Origin: Actinomadura sp. KC216
Lineage (GTDB): Bacteria > Actinomycetota > Actinomycetes > Streptosporangiales > Streptosporangiaceae
Direction: 5' to 3'
Length of the DNA stretch: 54,608 bases
NCBI RefSeq assembly: GCF_004348535.1
Contig: NZ_SMJX01000016.1
Span: 1-54,608, forward strand
Below the pieces are notes generated by a model that did not search any database, was not told the DNA's origin, and saw only the letters and a program-made list of their open reading frames with translations. Shown here piece by piece: positions 38,754-47,457 of the stretch; the stretch's first letter is position 1, and every line of letters starts with the position of its first letter. Position numbers and translations under genes: made by a program.

Positions 38754-39539
38754 ATGGCTGAGACCGTGCTTTACGACCTGACGGACGGCGTAGGGACGAT
38801 CACACTGAACCGTCCGGACGGGATGAACTCGCTGACGGTCGAGATGAAGGAGCTGCTGCGCGCGACGGTGGTGCGCGCCGCCGCCGACCCGGCCGCCCGC
38901 GCGGTGATCCTGACGGGTGCGGGCCGGGCCTTCTGCGCAGGTCAGGATCTGCGCGAGCACGGTGACAACCTCGCCGCCGGGAAGGGGCTGGACGACACCG
39001 TCCGCAAGCACTACAACCCGATCGTGCTGGCGCTGGCGGGGATGCGGAAGCCCGTGATCGCGGCGGTGAACGGCGTCGCGGCGGGCGCGGGCGCGTCGCT
39101 GGCGTTCGCGTGCGACCTGATCGTCGCGTCCGACAGGGCCCGGTTCGCGACCGCGTTCACCGGGATCGGCCTCGCGCCCGACAGCGGCATGTCGTGGACG
39201 CTGCAGCGCCTCGTCGGCCGCGCGAAGGCCGCGGAGCTGCTGCTGCTCGGCGAGCCGGTCAAGGCCGAGGCGGCGCTGGAGCTGGGGCTGGTGCACCGGG
39301 TCGTCCCGGCGGACGAGCTGGCCCCCGCGTCGGTGGAGCTGGCCCGCCGCCTCGCCGCCGGCCCGACGGTCTCCTACGGCGCGGTCAAGGCGGCGCTCGA
39401 CTTCGCGGCGACGCACGACCTGGCGTCCGCGCTCGAACGGGAGGCGGAGCTCCAGGACGACTGCGAGAAGACCGATGACCACCACAACGCGACCAGGGCG
39501 TTCCTGAAGAAGGAGCAGCCCGCCTTCGAGGGCCGCTAG
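38754..39539 (+). CDS. Enoyl-CoA hydratase/isomerase (PaaG-like)
   Basis: Seen: 261 residues from ATG 38754 with AGAGGGGA upstream. Crotonase signature: ILTGAGRAFCAGQDLREH and KPVIAAVNGVAAGAGASLAF with the oxyanion glycines. The segment TGIGLAPDSGMSWTLQRLVG has the Asp typical of PaaG-type 1,2-epoxyphenylacetyl-CoA isomerases rather than the second Glu of classical hydratases. Known: PaaG acts in aerobic phenylacetate degradation. No other paa genes are adjacent, so specificity stays open. Confidence 0.9.
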   Translation: MAETVLYDLTDGVGTITLNRPDGMNSLTVEMKELLRATVVRAAADPAARAVILTGAGRAFCAGQDLREHGDNLAAGKGLDDTVRKHYNPIVLALAGMRKPVIAAVNGVAAGAGASLAFACDLIVASDRARFATAFTGIGLAPDSGMSWTLQRLVGRAKAAELLLLGEPVKAEAALELGLVHRVVPADELAPASVELARRLAAGPTVSYGAVKAALDFAATHDLASALEREAELQDDCEKTDDHHNATRAFLKKEQPAFEGR

Positions 39540-39644
39540 CCGCCTTCCAGCCCGCACGTGGGACGGTGGTGGGGCCTGCCCCACCACGGATCCGGGAGTG
39601 TGCGGCACTGCGCCCGAGGGGTCCGCGGCGGTTCCCTTGAGGGC

Positions 39645-40409
39645 ATGATGCAGACAACCGCCGTACCCCCGGCCGGGCAGATCCACGACCACGTCGCGGT
39701 GGCCCGCGACGTGGTGAAGTCGTACGGGACGGGCGACGGCGCCGTGACCGCGCTGCGCGGCGTCTCGGCGGCGTTCCCGCGCGGCCGGTTCACCGCGATC
39801 ATGGGGCCGTCCGGCTCGGGGAAGTCGACGTTCCTGCACTGCATGGCCGGGCTGGACGCGGTGACGTCCGGCTCCGTGCTGATCGGCGACGTCGACATCA
39901 CCACCCTGTCGCGGACGGCGCTGACCAAGCTGCGCCGCGACCGGCTCGGGTTCGTGTTCCAGTCGTTCAACCTGCTGCCGATGCTGACGGCGGAGGAGAA
40001 CATCCGGCTCACCGGGCGGCTCGGGAACCGGCGCGCGGACCGGCAGTGGTTCGACACGATCGTGGACTCCCTCGGCCTGCGCGCGCGGCTCGGGCACCGG
40101 CCGAGCGAGCTGTCGGGCGGGCAGCAGCAGCGGGTAGCGGTGGCGCGGGCGCTGCTGACCCGTCCCGAGGTGCTGTTCGCCGACGAGCCCACCGGCAACC
40201 TCGACTCGCGGTCGGGCGCCGAGGTGCTCGGGTTCCTGCGCACCGCCGTGGACGCCTACCGGCAGACCGTGATCATGGTGACGCACGACCCGCTGGCCGC
40301 CGCGCACGCCGACCGCGTGCTGTTCCTCGCCGACGGGATGATCGTCCACGAGCTGCACGCCCCCACCATCGACCAGGTCCACGCCGCCATGCGGCGGATG
40401 GAGGGCTGA
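39645..40409 (+). CDS. ABC transporter ATP-binding protein (LolD/MacB type)
   Basis: Seen: 254 residues from ATG 39645 or 39648, after GAGGG. Walker A GPSGSGKST (about 62-70), Q-loop VFQSFNLLPMLTAEEN, signature LSGGQQQRVAVARAL, Walker B VLFADEPTGNLD and the H-loop VMVTHDP-like (IMVTHDPLAAAHADR) are all intact. Known: the MacB/LolD/FtsE subfamily works with FtsX-like permeases in lipoprotein, peptide or drug export. The permease gene follows after 7 bases. Confidence 0.95.
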   Translation: MMQTTAVPPAGQIHDHVAVARDVVKSYGTGDGAVTALRGVSAAFPRGRFTAIMGPSGSGKSTFLHCMAGLDAVTSGSVLIGDVDITTLSRTALTKLRRDRLGFVFQSFNLLPMLTAEENIRLTGRLGNRRADRQWFDTIVDSLGLRARLGHRPSELSGGQQQRVAVARALLTRPEVLFADEPTGNLDSRSGAEVLGFLRTAVDAYRQTVIMVTHDPLAAAHADRVLFLADGMIVHELHAPTIDQVHAAMRRMEG

Positions 40410-40416
40410 GGCCGCC

Positions 40417-43005
40417 ATGTGGCTCATCGCGCGCCGCTCGTTCACCGGCGGCTGGAAGCAGCTGACCGCCACGCTGCTGGCGGCGATGTTCGCGATCGGG
40501 CTGATCGCCGGGTCGCTGCAGTTCACGTTCCGGGCGCAGGAGGCGGTGTCGGGCACCGACGCCAGCGAGTACGCCCGCGCCGACGTGCTGGTGCTGGGCG
40601 GGACGGCCGATCCCGGCGACGTCTACACCGTCCCTGACGGGCAGGTCCCGCTGGACCGGGTCGCCGGACGGCCCGGCGTGGCGGCGGCGGCCGGGGACGC
40701 GATGGTCCCCGTCACCGCCACCGGCTCCGACGGCAAGATCATCCTGCCGCCGGCCGGGGCCTCCACGCTGCTCCGGCCGTGGACGCCGGAGAACCGGCTC
40801 AACCCCTACCGCCTGGAGGACGGGCGCGCCCCGGCCGCAGACGGCGAGATCGCCGTCACGCGGCACGTTGCCCGCGCCGGGAAGCTCCGCGTCGGCGACT
40901 CGATGCGGACGACGCTCCCCGAGCAGACCCGCGCACTGAAGATCGTCGGGATCGTGACCGTGCAGGGCCGCAGCGCCGTCGCGAGCGGCGACCTGCTGCT
41001 GGCGCCGCCGGAGACCGTCCGCCGGGCGGCGGAGCTGCCGCCCGGGATGTGGCAGGGCGTATGGGTCAAGGCCGCGCCCGGCGTCAAACCGTCCGCCCTC
41101 CGCGCCGATCTGGCCCGCGACCTGCGCGGCGAGGACGTCACCGTCCGGACGGCCGCCGAGGTGCGCGGCGCCCAGTCGGCCACCCTGGACGCCGCGGGCG
41201 TCTCGGTCGGCGGCTCGCTGAGCATGCTCTCGTCCCTCGCCGTGTTCGTGGGGCTGTTCGTCGTCGCCAACACCTTCGGCACGCTGGTCCGGCAGCGGAC
41301 CCGGCGGCTCGCGCTGCTCAGCGCGATCGGCGCCACGCCCCGCCAGATCAAGCGGCTGATCCGGCTGGAGGCCCTCGCGCTCGGGATCGTCGCTTCCATC
41401 GGCGGGGTGCTGGTCGGCTACCCGGTGTCGGGGCTGCTCACCGACCTGTTCGCCAGGGACGGCTTCGACATCTCCGTCGCCGACGCCGACTTCGGCTGGC
41501 TCGCCCTCACCGCGCCCGCCCTCGCCGGGATCCTCGTCACCCAGCTCGCCGCCTGGCGCGCCGCCCGCAGGGCGTCCCGGATCGCGCCGATGCAGGCGCT
41601 GCGCGCCGCGAGCACCGACACGGCCGGACGGCGCTGGCCGCGGATCCTCGGCGCGCTCGCCGTGCTCGGCCTCGCCGCCGGGTTCTACAGCCTGGTGTTC
41701 GCGATCAGGTACGAGGAGCCGCCGGGCATGGAGCGCACGGTCGGCGTCTGCATCATGATCCTGATGGGGTCCATGACGGCGGTGGCGGGGCTCGCCGTCC
41801 TCGCCCCGTTCTTCGTCGGACCGCTCGGCGGCCTGGTCGGACGCGTCGGCACCGCGGTGAGCGGCGAGGCCGGGCGGCTCGCCCGCGCCACCATCACCCG
41901 CAGCCCGCGGCGGGTGTCGTCGGCCGCGTCCTCGCTGATGCTCGGCGTCGCGCTCGTCTCCTCGACCGCGGTGCTCGTGCTGTCGGTGAACGACCGCTTC
42001 GACGCCGCCGGGAAGGAGGTGATGGTGGCCGAGCACGCGATCGCCGCGGCGGAGAAGACCTCGTCCGGCCAGGCCCCGCTGCCCGGCGACACGGTCGCCA
42101 AGGCCGCCGCCGCGCCCGGCGTGTCCCGCGCGATGGCGCTGACCGGCACCGCGGTACGGCTCGTGGACCCGCCGCCGAAGCCGCAGGCTCCCGAGGAGCC
42201 CGCTGAGCCGGTGTTCCTGGACGTGACCGGAGCCGACCAGGCGGCGCTGCCGTCCGTCCTCGACCTCGGCGGCAGCCTGCGGCCGCTCCGTACCGGCGAG
42301 ATCGGGGTCGCCTCCACGGTCATGAAGGCGAACAACCTGAAGAAGGGCCAGCGGATCGTGGTGCGGGGCGTGCGCGGCAAGGTCGCGCTGACCGTCGCCA
42401 GGGCCTACCACGACCCGTCCCACCTGTTCGCCGACCAGGCGCTGGTGTCCCCGGCCACCATGGACCGGCTGGATCCGGGCGCGGGGACGCGGGTCGTCCT
42501 CGTCCGCGGCGGCACCACGGACGGCCTGACCCGCGCGGTCGAGGGCGTGCCGGGCGCCCAGGTGCTCGACGAGTCCGGCTACGTCAAGACGGCCGCGAAG
42601 GCGATGACCAACGGCGTCAGGGTCATCTACGCGTTCATCGGGATGGCGCTCGTCCTGGCGCTGTTCGGGATGGCCACGACCGTGTCGATGAGCGTCGCCG
42701 AACGCACCCGCGAGTTCGGGCTGCTCGGCGCCGTCGGCGCGACGGCGGCGCAGATCCGGTCGGTCGTCCGGTGGGAGGCCGCGACGGTCGTCCTGCTCGG
42801 CACGCTCCTCGGGCTCGGCACGGCACTCGGTACCGGCTACCTGATGCACGTCGGGACGGGCAGCTCGTTCCTGGCCCCGAGCCCGCCGTGGTGGCTGTTC
42901 GCCGCGGTCATCGCGGGCGCGGCGGCCGTCACCCTGGCGACGTCCGCCCTCCCGGCCCGCCGCGCCGCGGCCGTGCCCGTCCTGGAGGCCGCCAAGGCCG
43001 AATGA
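40417..43005 (+). CDS. FtsX-like ABC transporter permease
   Basis: Seen: 862 residues from ATG 40417, GAGG 5 nt upstream. Two FtsX domains: an N-terminal helix (LTATLLAAMFAIGLIAGSLQ), a large extracellular domain (about 40-265), helices with the FtsX LALLSAIGATPRQIKRLIR coupling segment (near 305), a second half with one extracellular domain (about 520-720), and the repeat of the coupling segment FGLLGAVGATAAQIRSVVR near 768. Known: such long 8-10 helix permeases with an LolD-like ATPase are mechanotransmission or export systems; substrates in actinomycetes are mostly unknown. Confidence 0.94.
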   Translation: MWLIARRSFTGGWKQLTATLLAAMFAIGLIAGSLQFTFRAQEAVSGTDASEYARADVLVLGGTADPGDVYTVPDGQVPLDRVAGRPGVAAAAGDAMVPVTATGSDGKIILPPAGASTLLRPWTPENRLNPYRLEDGRAPAADGEIAVTRHVARAGKLRVGDSMRTTLPEQTRALKIVGIVTVQGRSAVASGDLLLAPPETVRRAAELPPGMWQGVWVKAAPGVKPSALRADLARDLRGEDVTVRTAAEVRGAQSATLDAAGVSVGGSLSMLSSLAVFVGLFVVANTFGTLVRQRTRRLALLSAIGATPRQIKRLIRLEALALGIVASIGGVLVGYPVSGLLTDLFARDGFDISVADADFGWLALTAPALAGILVTQLAAWRAARRASRIAPMQALRAASTDTAGRRWPRILGALAVLGLAAGFYSLVFAIRYEEPPGMERTVGVCIMILMGSMTAVAGLAVLAPFFVGPLGGLVGRVGTAVSGEAGRLARATITRSPRRVSSAASSLMLGVALVSSTAVLVLSVNDRFDAAGKEVMVAEHAIAAAEKTSSGQAPLPGDTVAKAAAAPGVSRAMALTGTAVRLVDPPPKPQAPEEPAEPVFLDVTGADQAALPSVLDLGGSLRPLRTGEIGVASTVMKANNLKKGQRIVVRGVRGKVALTVARAYHDPSHLFADQALVSPATMDRLDPGAGTRVVLVRGGTTDGLTRAVEGVPGAQVLDESGYVKTAAKAMTNGVRVIYAFIGMALVLALFGMATTVSMSVAERTREFGLLGAVGATAAQIRSVVRWEAATVVLLGTLLGLGTALGTGYLMHVGTGSSFLAPSPPWWLFAAVIAGAAAVTLATSALPARRAAAVPVLEAAKAE

Positions 43006-43056
43006 CCGGCTCCGCGACGACACCGGCCGGCGCCGCACCACGTGACATCCCTGGCC

Positions 43057-43150
43057 GTCGCGATCGCGACCGAAGGCAGGTTCAAGCGAAGCGAGAACCT
43101 GATCGCGCAGCGAGCCGCAAGGCGAGTCGGAGCGATGCAGCGATCGCACG
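43057..43150. repeat. Palindrome-rich intergenic element between convergent genes
   Basis: Contains a 14-bp perfect palindrome GTCGCGATCGCGAC (43057-43070), an inverted repeat AGGTTC...GAACCT (43078-43083 and 43095-43100), and repeated GCGA/GCGAT words up to 43150. It runs straight into the strong hairpin at 43151. The character differs from ordinary intergenic DNA in the window and looks like a REP-type element. I cannot test its copy number elsewhere. Confidence 0.4.
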
Positions 43151-43198
43151 CGTTGCTCGCGGCCGGAAGGCGGTCACGCCTTCCGGCCACGAGCAACG
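43151..43198. terminator. 22-bp-stem bidirectional terminator whose loop holds the tag stop codon
   Basis: Left arm 43151-43172 (CGTTGCTCG...AAGGCG), loop GTCA, right arm 43177-43198, one mismatch. It separates the convergent permease (ends 43005) and tag (ends 43174) genes. The TGA of the tag gene is in the loop, so its last seven codons form one arm. Confidence 0.85.
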
Positions 43199-43761
43199 CC
43201 ACGAAAAGCGCAGCCCGTCAGGTGGTCGTCTACGAGGCCGCAGGCTTGCATGAGGGCGTAGACGGTGGTGGGGCCCAGGAAGCGGAAGCCGTGCTTCTTC
43301 AGCTCCTTGGCCAGGGCCTTCGAGCCGTCGGTGGACGCGGGCATGTCGTCCATGTCGGTGTAGGCCGGTGCGTCCGGGTCGGCGTAGCGCCAGACGGTGG
43401 CGGCGAGGCCGCCGGGGAGGTCGAGCGCGGCGCGGGCGTTGGCGATGGACGCCTCGATCTTCGCCCGGTTGCGGACGATCGAGGCGTCCGCCATCAGCCG
43501 CTCGACGTCGGCGGGGCCGAACGCGGCGACCTTCTCGGGGTCGAACCCGTGGAACGCGGCCCGGAACGCCTCGCGCTTGCGGAGGATCGTCAGCCACGAC
43601 AGCCCGGACTGGAACGCCTCCAGGCACAGCTTCTCGTAGAGGCCCTGGTCGTCGCGGACGGGACGGCCCCACTCCTCGTCGTGGTAGGCGACGTAGTCGG
43701 GCGCCGACAGGCCCCACGGGCAGCGGGCCAGGCCGTCCTCGCCCAGAATCGCGGTGGTCAC
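43174..43761 (-). CDS. tag: DNA-3-methyladenine glycosylase I
   Basis: Seen: 195 residues from GTG 43761. The Tag family pattern is complete: RCPWG (C14), YHDEEWGRPV (H27), LCLEAFQSGLSWLTILRKREAFR (helix-hairpin region), and the zinc ligands H180 and C184 (DDHLTGC). Together C14, H27, H180 and C184 match the E. coli zinc site C4/H17/H175/C179. Known: removes 3-methyladenine from alkylated DNA. The C-terminus (GVARGRKA) is shaped by the terminator hairpin overlapping the stop. Confidence 0.96.
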   Translation of the reverse strand: MTTAILGEDGLARCPWGLSAPDYVAYHDEEWGRPVRDDQGLYEKLCLEAFQSGLSWLTILRKREAFRAAFHGFDPEKVAAFGPADVERLMADASIVRNRAKIEASIANARAALDLPGGLAATVWRYADPDAPAYTDMDDMPASTDGSKALAKELKKHGFRFLGPTTVYALMQACGLVDDHLTGCAFRGVARGRKA

Positions 43762-43775
43762 CCGCCCGTTCTACC

Positions 43776-44204
43776 TCACGCCTCCGACAGAGCGGCCAGG
43801 CGGCGGAGGCCCAGGCCCATGAACGCCTTCACGACCGGGCCCACGGCGAGCCAGCCAGCGCGGCCCAGCGGGCCTAGGGGCAGGTCGACGCGTTCGGCCC
43901 AGATGATGCGGCTGCCCGCTCCTTCCGGGACGACCTTGAACCACGCCTCGCCGCGCACCACGCGGCCGGTGTGCCGGACGGCGACGCGGCGCCCCGGCCG
44001 CCAGTCGGTGATCACCATCGTGTCGAGGAACCCGATCGGGCCGACGCCCGTCCGGGCCCGCAGGTCGTCGCCGATCTTGCGGCCGCCCTCCGCGCTGGTG
44101 AACGGCATCCACTCCGCGTGCCGCGGCCAGTCGGTCAGGACGTCGAAGACCCGGTCGGCGGGCGCGGCCGAGACCGCCTCCGCGTGGACGGCGACACTGC
44201 TCAC
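43776..44204 (-). CDS. SRPBCC (START-like) family protein
   Basis: Seen: 142 residues from GTG 44204, overlapping the stop of the DivIVA-like gene (GTGA). Polyketide cyclase/dehydrase-like SRPBCC features: AVHAEAVSAAPADRVFDVLT at the start, DWPRHAEWMPFTSAEGGRKIG, and a C-terminal helix after IIWAERVDLPLGPLG. Known: these single-domain proteins bind hydrophobic ligands in a helix-grip cavity; actinobacterial copies beside tag are conserved and uncharacterised. Ligand unknown. Confidence 0.9.
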   Translation of the reverse strand: MSSVAVHAEAVSAAPADRVFDVLTDWPRHAEWMPFTSAEGGRKIGDDLRARTGVGPIGFLDTMVITDWRPGRRVAVRHTGRVVRGEAWFKVVPEGAGSRIIWAERVDLPLGPLGRAGWLAVGPVVKAFMGLGLRRLAALSEA

Positions 44205-44644
44205 GGGCGGTCCTCCGGCGCGCCGCCCACGCGCTCGTCCTCCTCGGCCTCCTCCTTGAGGAGCGAGGGCGGGCCGCCGTTCGGGGGCGGTTCCTCCAGG
44301 CCGTGCGGGTCTTCGAGGCCGTGCAGGGCGCCGATCGAGCCCGCGCCGTAGCGCAGCTCGTGGAGCTGCTGTTCGAGGACGGCCACGCGGGCGTCGCGCT
44401 CGGACAGCGCATGCGAGACGCGGCGCAGCGCCTCGTCCATCACCTGCGGCTGGTAGCCCCAGAACGTGCGCGGGAACCGCATGTGGGCGACGTCGGGGCC
44501 GGTGATCGGACGGCCGTCGGCGCCGAGCGGGAGCCGCGGATAGTCGGGATGGGTCTCGGCCAGCTCCCCGCCCCTGCCCATGGCGAGGACGACGACGGCG
44601 CCCAGCACGGCCACGCCGGCCAGGACGAGAACCAGGACCACCAT
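44201..44644 (-). CDS. DivIVA-like single-helix membrane protein
   Basis: Seen: 147 residues from ATG 44644 with GGAG 4 nt upstream. A membrane helix (VVLVLVLAGVAVLGAVVVLA) is followed by FWGYQPQVMDEALRRVSHAL, which matches the DivIVA F-x-x-x-x-x-G-Y-x-x-x-x-V-D-x-F-L motif, a short coiled coil (ERDARVAVLEQQLHELR) and an acidic tail. Known: a protein of this plan lies next to tag in M. tuberculosis (Rv1209, from memory). Inference: polar or septal envelope factor. Coupled to the SRPBCC gene. Confidence 0.85.
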   Translation of the reverse strand: MVVLVLVLAGVAVLGAVVVLAMGRGGELAETHPDYPRLPLGADGRPITGPDVAHMRFPRTFWGYQPQVMDEALRRVSHALSERDARVAVLEQQLHELRYGAGSIGALHGLEDPHGLEEPPPNGGPPSLLKEEAEEDERVGGAPEDRP

Positions 44645-44715
44645 CTCGCTCCGATCTGCACGCGTCCCTCTCTGAAGGACGTTTCCCGATCCCAGATCGT
44701 GCCACGCTTTGCGGC

Positions 44716-45033
44716 ATGGAAGTGCGAGAGCGGATGGTGCTGTCATCGGACGCGCCGGTACCGGACGGCGCCGTCGACGCGGGCACGGCGCCCCCGGCGG
44801 ACCGCGTGGAGCGGCACGCGGCCGCGGGGGACGTGGTGCTCGTCACATTGGAGACGGACGCACGGGAGCCGGATCCGGCGCTGCTCGCCGCGGTGTCCGT
44901 CTACGCGTGGCTGGGCGCGGCCCTGTTCCGCGTGCCCGAGTCGCAGGCGGACGGCGTCCGCCAGGTCCTGGACATGGTGGCCTCCATCCAGGGCACGCGG
45001 CCCCCCGCCGTCGCCCGCCGCGGGCTCGCCTGA
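44716..45033 (+). CDS. Small protein resembling the C-terminus of dihydropteroate synthase
   Basis: Seen: 105 residues from ATG 44716. The last 45 residues (AVSVYAWLGAALFRVPESQ, then DGVRQVLDMVASIQGTRPPA) align with the last strand-helix of dihydropteroate synthase (A-W-G-x-x-x-x-R-V-H-x-V-x-x-x-x-x-x-x-x-M-V-x-x-I-x-G-x-R-P-P). The catalytic loops and pterin/pABA sites are absent. Known: M. tuberculosis carries the non-catalytic FolP2 (Rv1207) in this neighbourhood. Inference: shortened derivative of that paralogue retained for another purpose. Confidence 0.75.
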   Translation: MEVRERMVLSSDAPVPDGAVDAGTAPPADRVERHAAAGDVVLVTLETDAREPDPALLAAVSVYAWLGAALFRVPESQADGVRQVLDMVASIQGTRPPAVARRGLA

Positions 45034-45053
45034 CCGCGGGTCGCGGCAGGGCC

Positions 45054-46436
45054 CTAGCCGCGCAGGCGGTGCCAGGGGCCCGTGATCGCGAACGTCGCGC
45101 CCGGGTCGGACTGGCGGCTGGCGAACAGGATGCGGCCGTCCGGGGAGAACGTGACCCCGGCGAACTCGCTGTCGTTGAGGGCGTTGCGGGCGAACGCGAA
45201 CGGCTTGTTCTTGCGCGTGGTGCCGACGAGGTACTGCTCGCCGTCGCCGTCCTCGGCCAGGATCACGCCGCCGCCGTACGGGGAGACGGTGATGTTGTCC
45301 GGGCCGTCGAACCGGCCGCCCGGCTTGAAGATCAGCTGGAGCTCGACCTCGTTGCGGCGCGGGTCGTAGGTCCAGACCTGGCCCGCGTGGTCGCCCGCCG
45401 CGCCGTCCGACTTCTTGGAGTAGCTGGCCACGAAGTACGCCTTGCCGTGCCCCCACCAGGCGCCTTCGAGCTTCTGGCTCCGCGTGATCGTCTCGAACTG
45501 CTTGCGGACGGAGGTCTGCTTCGCGGACGGGTCCGGCACGTCCACCCACTGGGCGCGGAACTTCGTCCCCGGCTCGGTGACGAGCGACAGGTCGGGGAGG
45601 CCCGGCACGTTCAGCGCCTCCAGCTCCCCGCCCTTCAGGTAGGCGTGGTAGCCGCCGCGGTGGGCCCTGGGACGGAACCGGTAGAACAGGCCGAACGGCT
45701 TGGACGCGTCCTCGGTCAGGTAGGCGGTGAGGGTGTGCGGGTCGACGGCGACGGCCTCGTGCGCGAACCGGCCGAGACCGGTCAGCGGGACCGGCTTGGT
45801 GCGCCGGCCGTACGGGTCGACCTCGAAGACCCAGCCGTGGCTCTTGGTCTCGCCCTTGAAGCCCTCGGTCTCCTCGCAGGTCAGCCACGTCCCCCACGGG
45901 GTGCGGCCGCCCGCGCAGTTCACGGCCGTCCCGGCGAGGCTGACGTACTGCGATACCAGGTCGCCGTCCCGGTCGACGAGCAGGTTGGTGGTGCCGCCGT
46001 TGGCGGCCGGGTCGTAGGTCAGCTCGGGCGGCGCGACGGCGCGGGTGCCGTTGTTGCTCTGCTCGTGGTTGCGCACGAGGATCGTGTGGCCCCGGCGGGC
46101 GTTCCCGCGCTCGCGAACGTCCCAGCCGGGCCAGTCCAGGCCGTGGTCGTGGCCGTGGCCGCCGCGCGCGGGGAACGTGGCCGTCCCGTCGTGGTGGCCG
46201 GGGACGACGACGCCGTCGGAGATGGGCTCGCCCTCCACCGACAGCGTCTTGTACGAGAAACCCTTGGGCAGGTCGAGGACGCCCTTGGGGTCGGGGACGA
46301 GCGGGCCGTAGCCGAACGCCTCTCCGGCGTCGGCGCCCGCGGAGGTCTGGAAGATTCCGTCCAGGCTTCCGGCGAGCGCGATGGACAGCGCACCGGCCGC
46401 GCCGCCCTTGACGACTCCGCGACGGGTCACGGACAT
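45054..46436 (-). CDS. PhoX-type (DUF839) phosphatase-like protein with Tat signal
   Basis: Seen: 460 residues from ATG 46436, AAGGAG 6 nt upstream. A twin-arginine signal (SVTRRGVVKGGAAGALSIAL) precedes the mature protein. DUF839 features are present: GLDWPGWDVRERGN, HTILVRNHEQSNNGTRAV, NCAGGRTPWGTWLTCEETEG (with the conserved Cys and Glu residues), GRFAHEAVAVDPHTLTAYLTED, and DNITVSPYGGGVILAEDG. Known: PhoX alkaline phosphatases are Ca/Fe-dependent, Tat-exported. Whether all metal ligands are kept cannot be settled by eye. A TatB gene occurs in the same window. Confidence 0.92.
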   Translation of the reverse strand: MSVTRRGVVKGGAAGALSIALAGSLDGIFQTSAGADAGEAFGYGPLVPDPKGVLDLPKGFSYKTLSVEGEPISDGVVVPGHHDGTATFPARGGHGHDHGLDWPGWDVRERGNARRGHTILVRNHEQSNNGTRAVAPPELTYDPAANGGTTNLLVDRDGDLVSQYVSLAGTAVNCAGGRTPWGTWLTCEETEGFKGETKSHGWVFEVDPYGRRTKPVPLTGLGRFAHEAVAVDPHTLTAYLTEDASKPFGLFYRFRPRAHRGGYHAYLKGGELEALNVPGLPDLSLVTEPGTKFRAQWVDVPDPSAKQTSVRKQFETITRSQKLEGAWWGHGKAYFVASYSKKSDGAAGDHAGQVWTYDPRRNEVELQLIFKPGGRFDGPDNITVSPYGGGVILAEDGDGEQYLVGTTRKNKPFAFARNALNDSEFAGVTFSPDGRILFASRQSDPGATFAITGPWHRLRG

Positions 46437-46559
46437 GGGCACTCCTTCACGTGAGGGGATCACGCGGGAGCCTGGTCGCCGCCCCTGAACCGGTGATGAA
46501 CGAGCACCGGACGGGTGGCAAACCCCCAGGACAATCTTCAGTTTCCGGGCATCGGGCCG

Positions 46560-47414
46560 CTAGCGCGCGCCCGCGCTCGCGAGCCCGGCGATCTCGGTCA
46601 TGACCGACCCGGCGAGGTCGAAGCCGCCGACGCAGGCGAGGTATCCGGGGGCGTCCCAGTCGGGGTCCCCGGGCCGCCCGCCGAGCGGCAGGTACGTCCC
46701 GCCCGCCTGCCTGACCAGGAGCATCGCCGCCGCGATGTCCCACGCGTTGATGGAGGAGTCGTAGGCGATGTCCGTCCAGCCTGCGGCGATGTGCGCGAGG
46801 GTGAGCGCGGCGCTGCCGGGCCTGCGGACGGTGGCGAACGCGTCCACCATCAGGCCGAAGCGGCGCAGCGTCTCGTCCCGGTCGCCGATGCTCAGGTCGT
46901 GCGGGCTGGGGAAGGACGTCGCGGCCACGGCGATGGCGTCACGGGTCGCGCCGCGGCTGCGGAGCGGCTCGCCGTTGCAGGTGGCGCCGTCCAGGGTCGC
47001 GGTGAACATGTCGTCGCGCATCGGGTCGTACACGGCGCCCGCGACCAGCTCGCCCTCCGCGACGGCGGCGATCGACACGCACCAGAACGGCAGGCCGACC
47101 GCGAAGTTGGCCGTCCCGTCGATGGGGTCGACGTACCAGCGGATCCCGGCGGCGGGACCGCCGGGGCCCGCGGAGTCGCCGCGCGCGCCGCCCTCCTCCC
47201 CGACGACGACGCTGCCCGGCGTGTGCTCGGCGAGCACCTCCCGGATCGTCTCCTCCGACGCGCGGTCGTGCTCGGTGACCGGGTCGTGGAAGTCGCGCTT
47301 GACGTCGACCTCCGGGCGCGAGCGGAACGCGGCCCGCAGCGGGCCGCCTGCCGTGCGGGCGGCGAGTTCGGCGATCGCGGCGAGCTCTCGCGAGGCGGGC
47401 ACGTCGATGGTCAT
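46560..47414 (-). CDS. Inositol monophosphatase family enzyme
   Basis: Seen: 284 residues from ATG 47414. Metal-site motifs: VVVGEEGG (E73/E74), YVDPIDGTANF (D96-x-x-D99-G-T) and INAWDIAAAMLLVRQAGG (W-D near 225) are all in place, and the length is normal. Known: FIG superfamily includes inositol-1-phosphatase, histidinol-phosphatase and CysQ-like PAP phosphatase; the short GEEGG...PIDGTANF form is common for IMPase/histidinol phosphatase in actinomycetes. Substrate not decided. Downstream of the CBS remnant on the same strand. Confidence 0.93.
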   Translation of the reverse strand: MTIDVPASRELAAIAELAARTAGGPLRAAFRSRPEVDVKRDFHDPVTEHDRASEETIREVLAEHTPGSVVVGEEGGARGDSAGPGGPAAGIRWYVDPIDGTANFAVGLPFWCVSIAAVAEGELVAGAVYDPMRDDMFTATLDGATCNGEPLRSRGATRDAIAVAATSFPSPHDLSIGDRDETLRRFGLMVDAFATVRRPGSAALTLAHIAAGWTDIAYDSSINAWDIAAAMLLVRQAGGTYLPLGGRPGDPDWDAPGYLACVGGFDLAGSVMTEIAGLASAGAR

Positions 47415-47457
47415 TCGGCTCCTTCGGGTGACGCGGGTGGTTCGGGCAGGGCGCTGG

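Noticed and set aside
40273..43149. A 958-codon minus-strand open frame opposite the FtsX permease
   Set aside because: Arg/Gly/His-rich antisense translation of a high-GC gene; the plus-strand frame has all family motifs.
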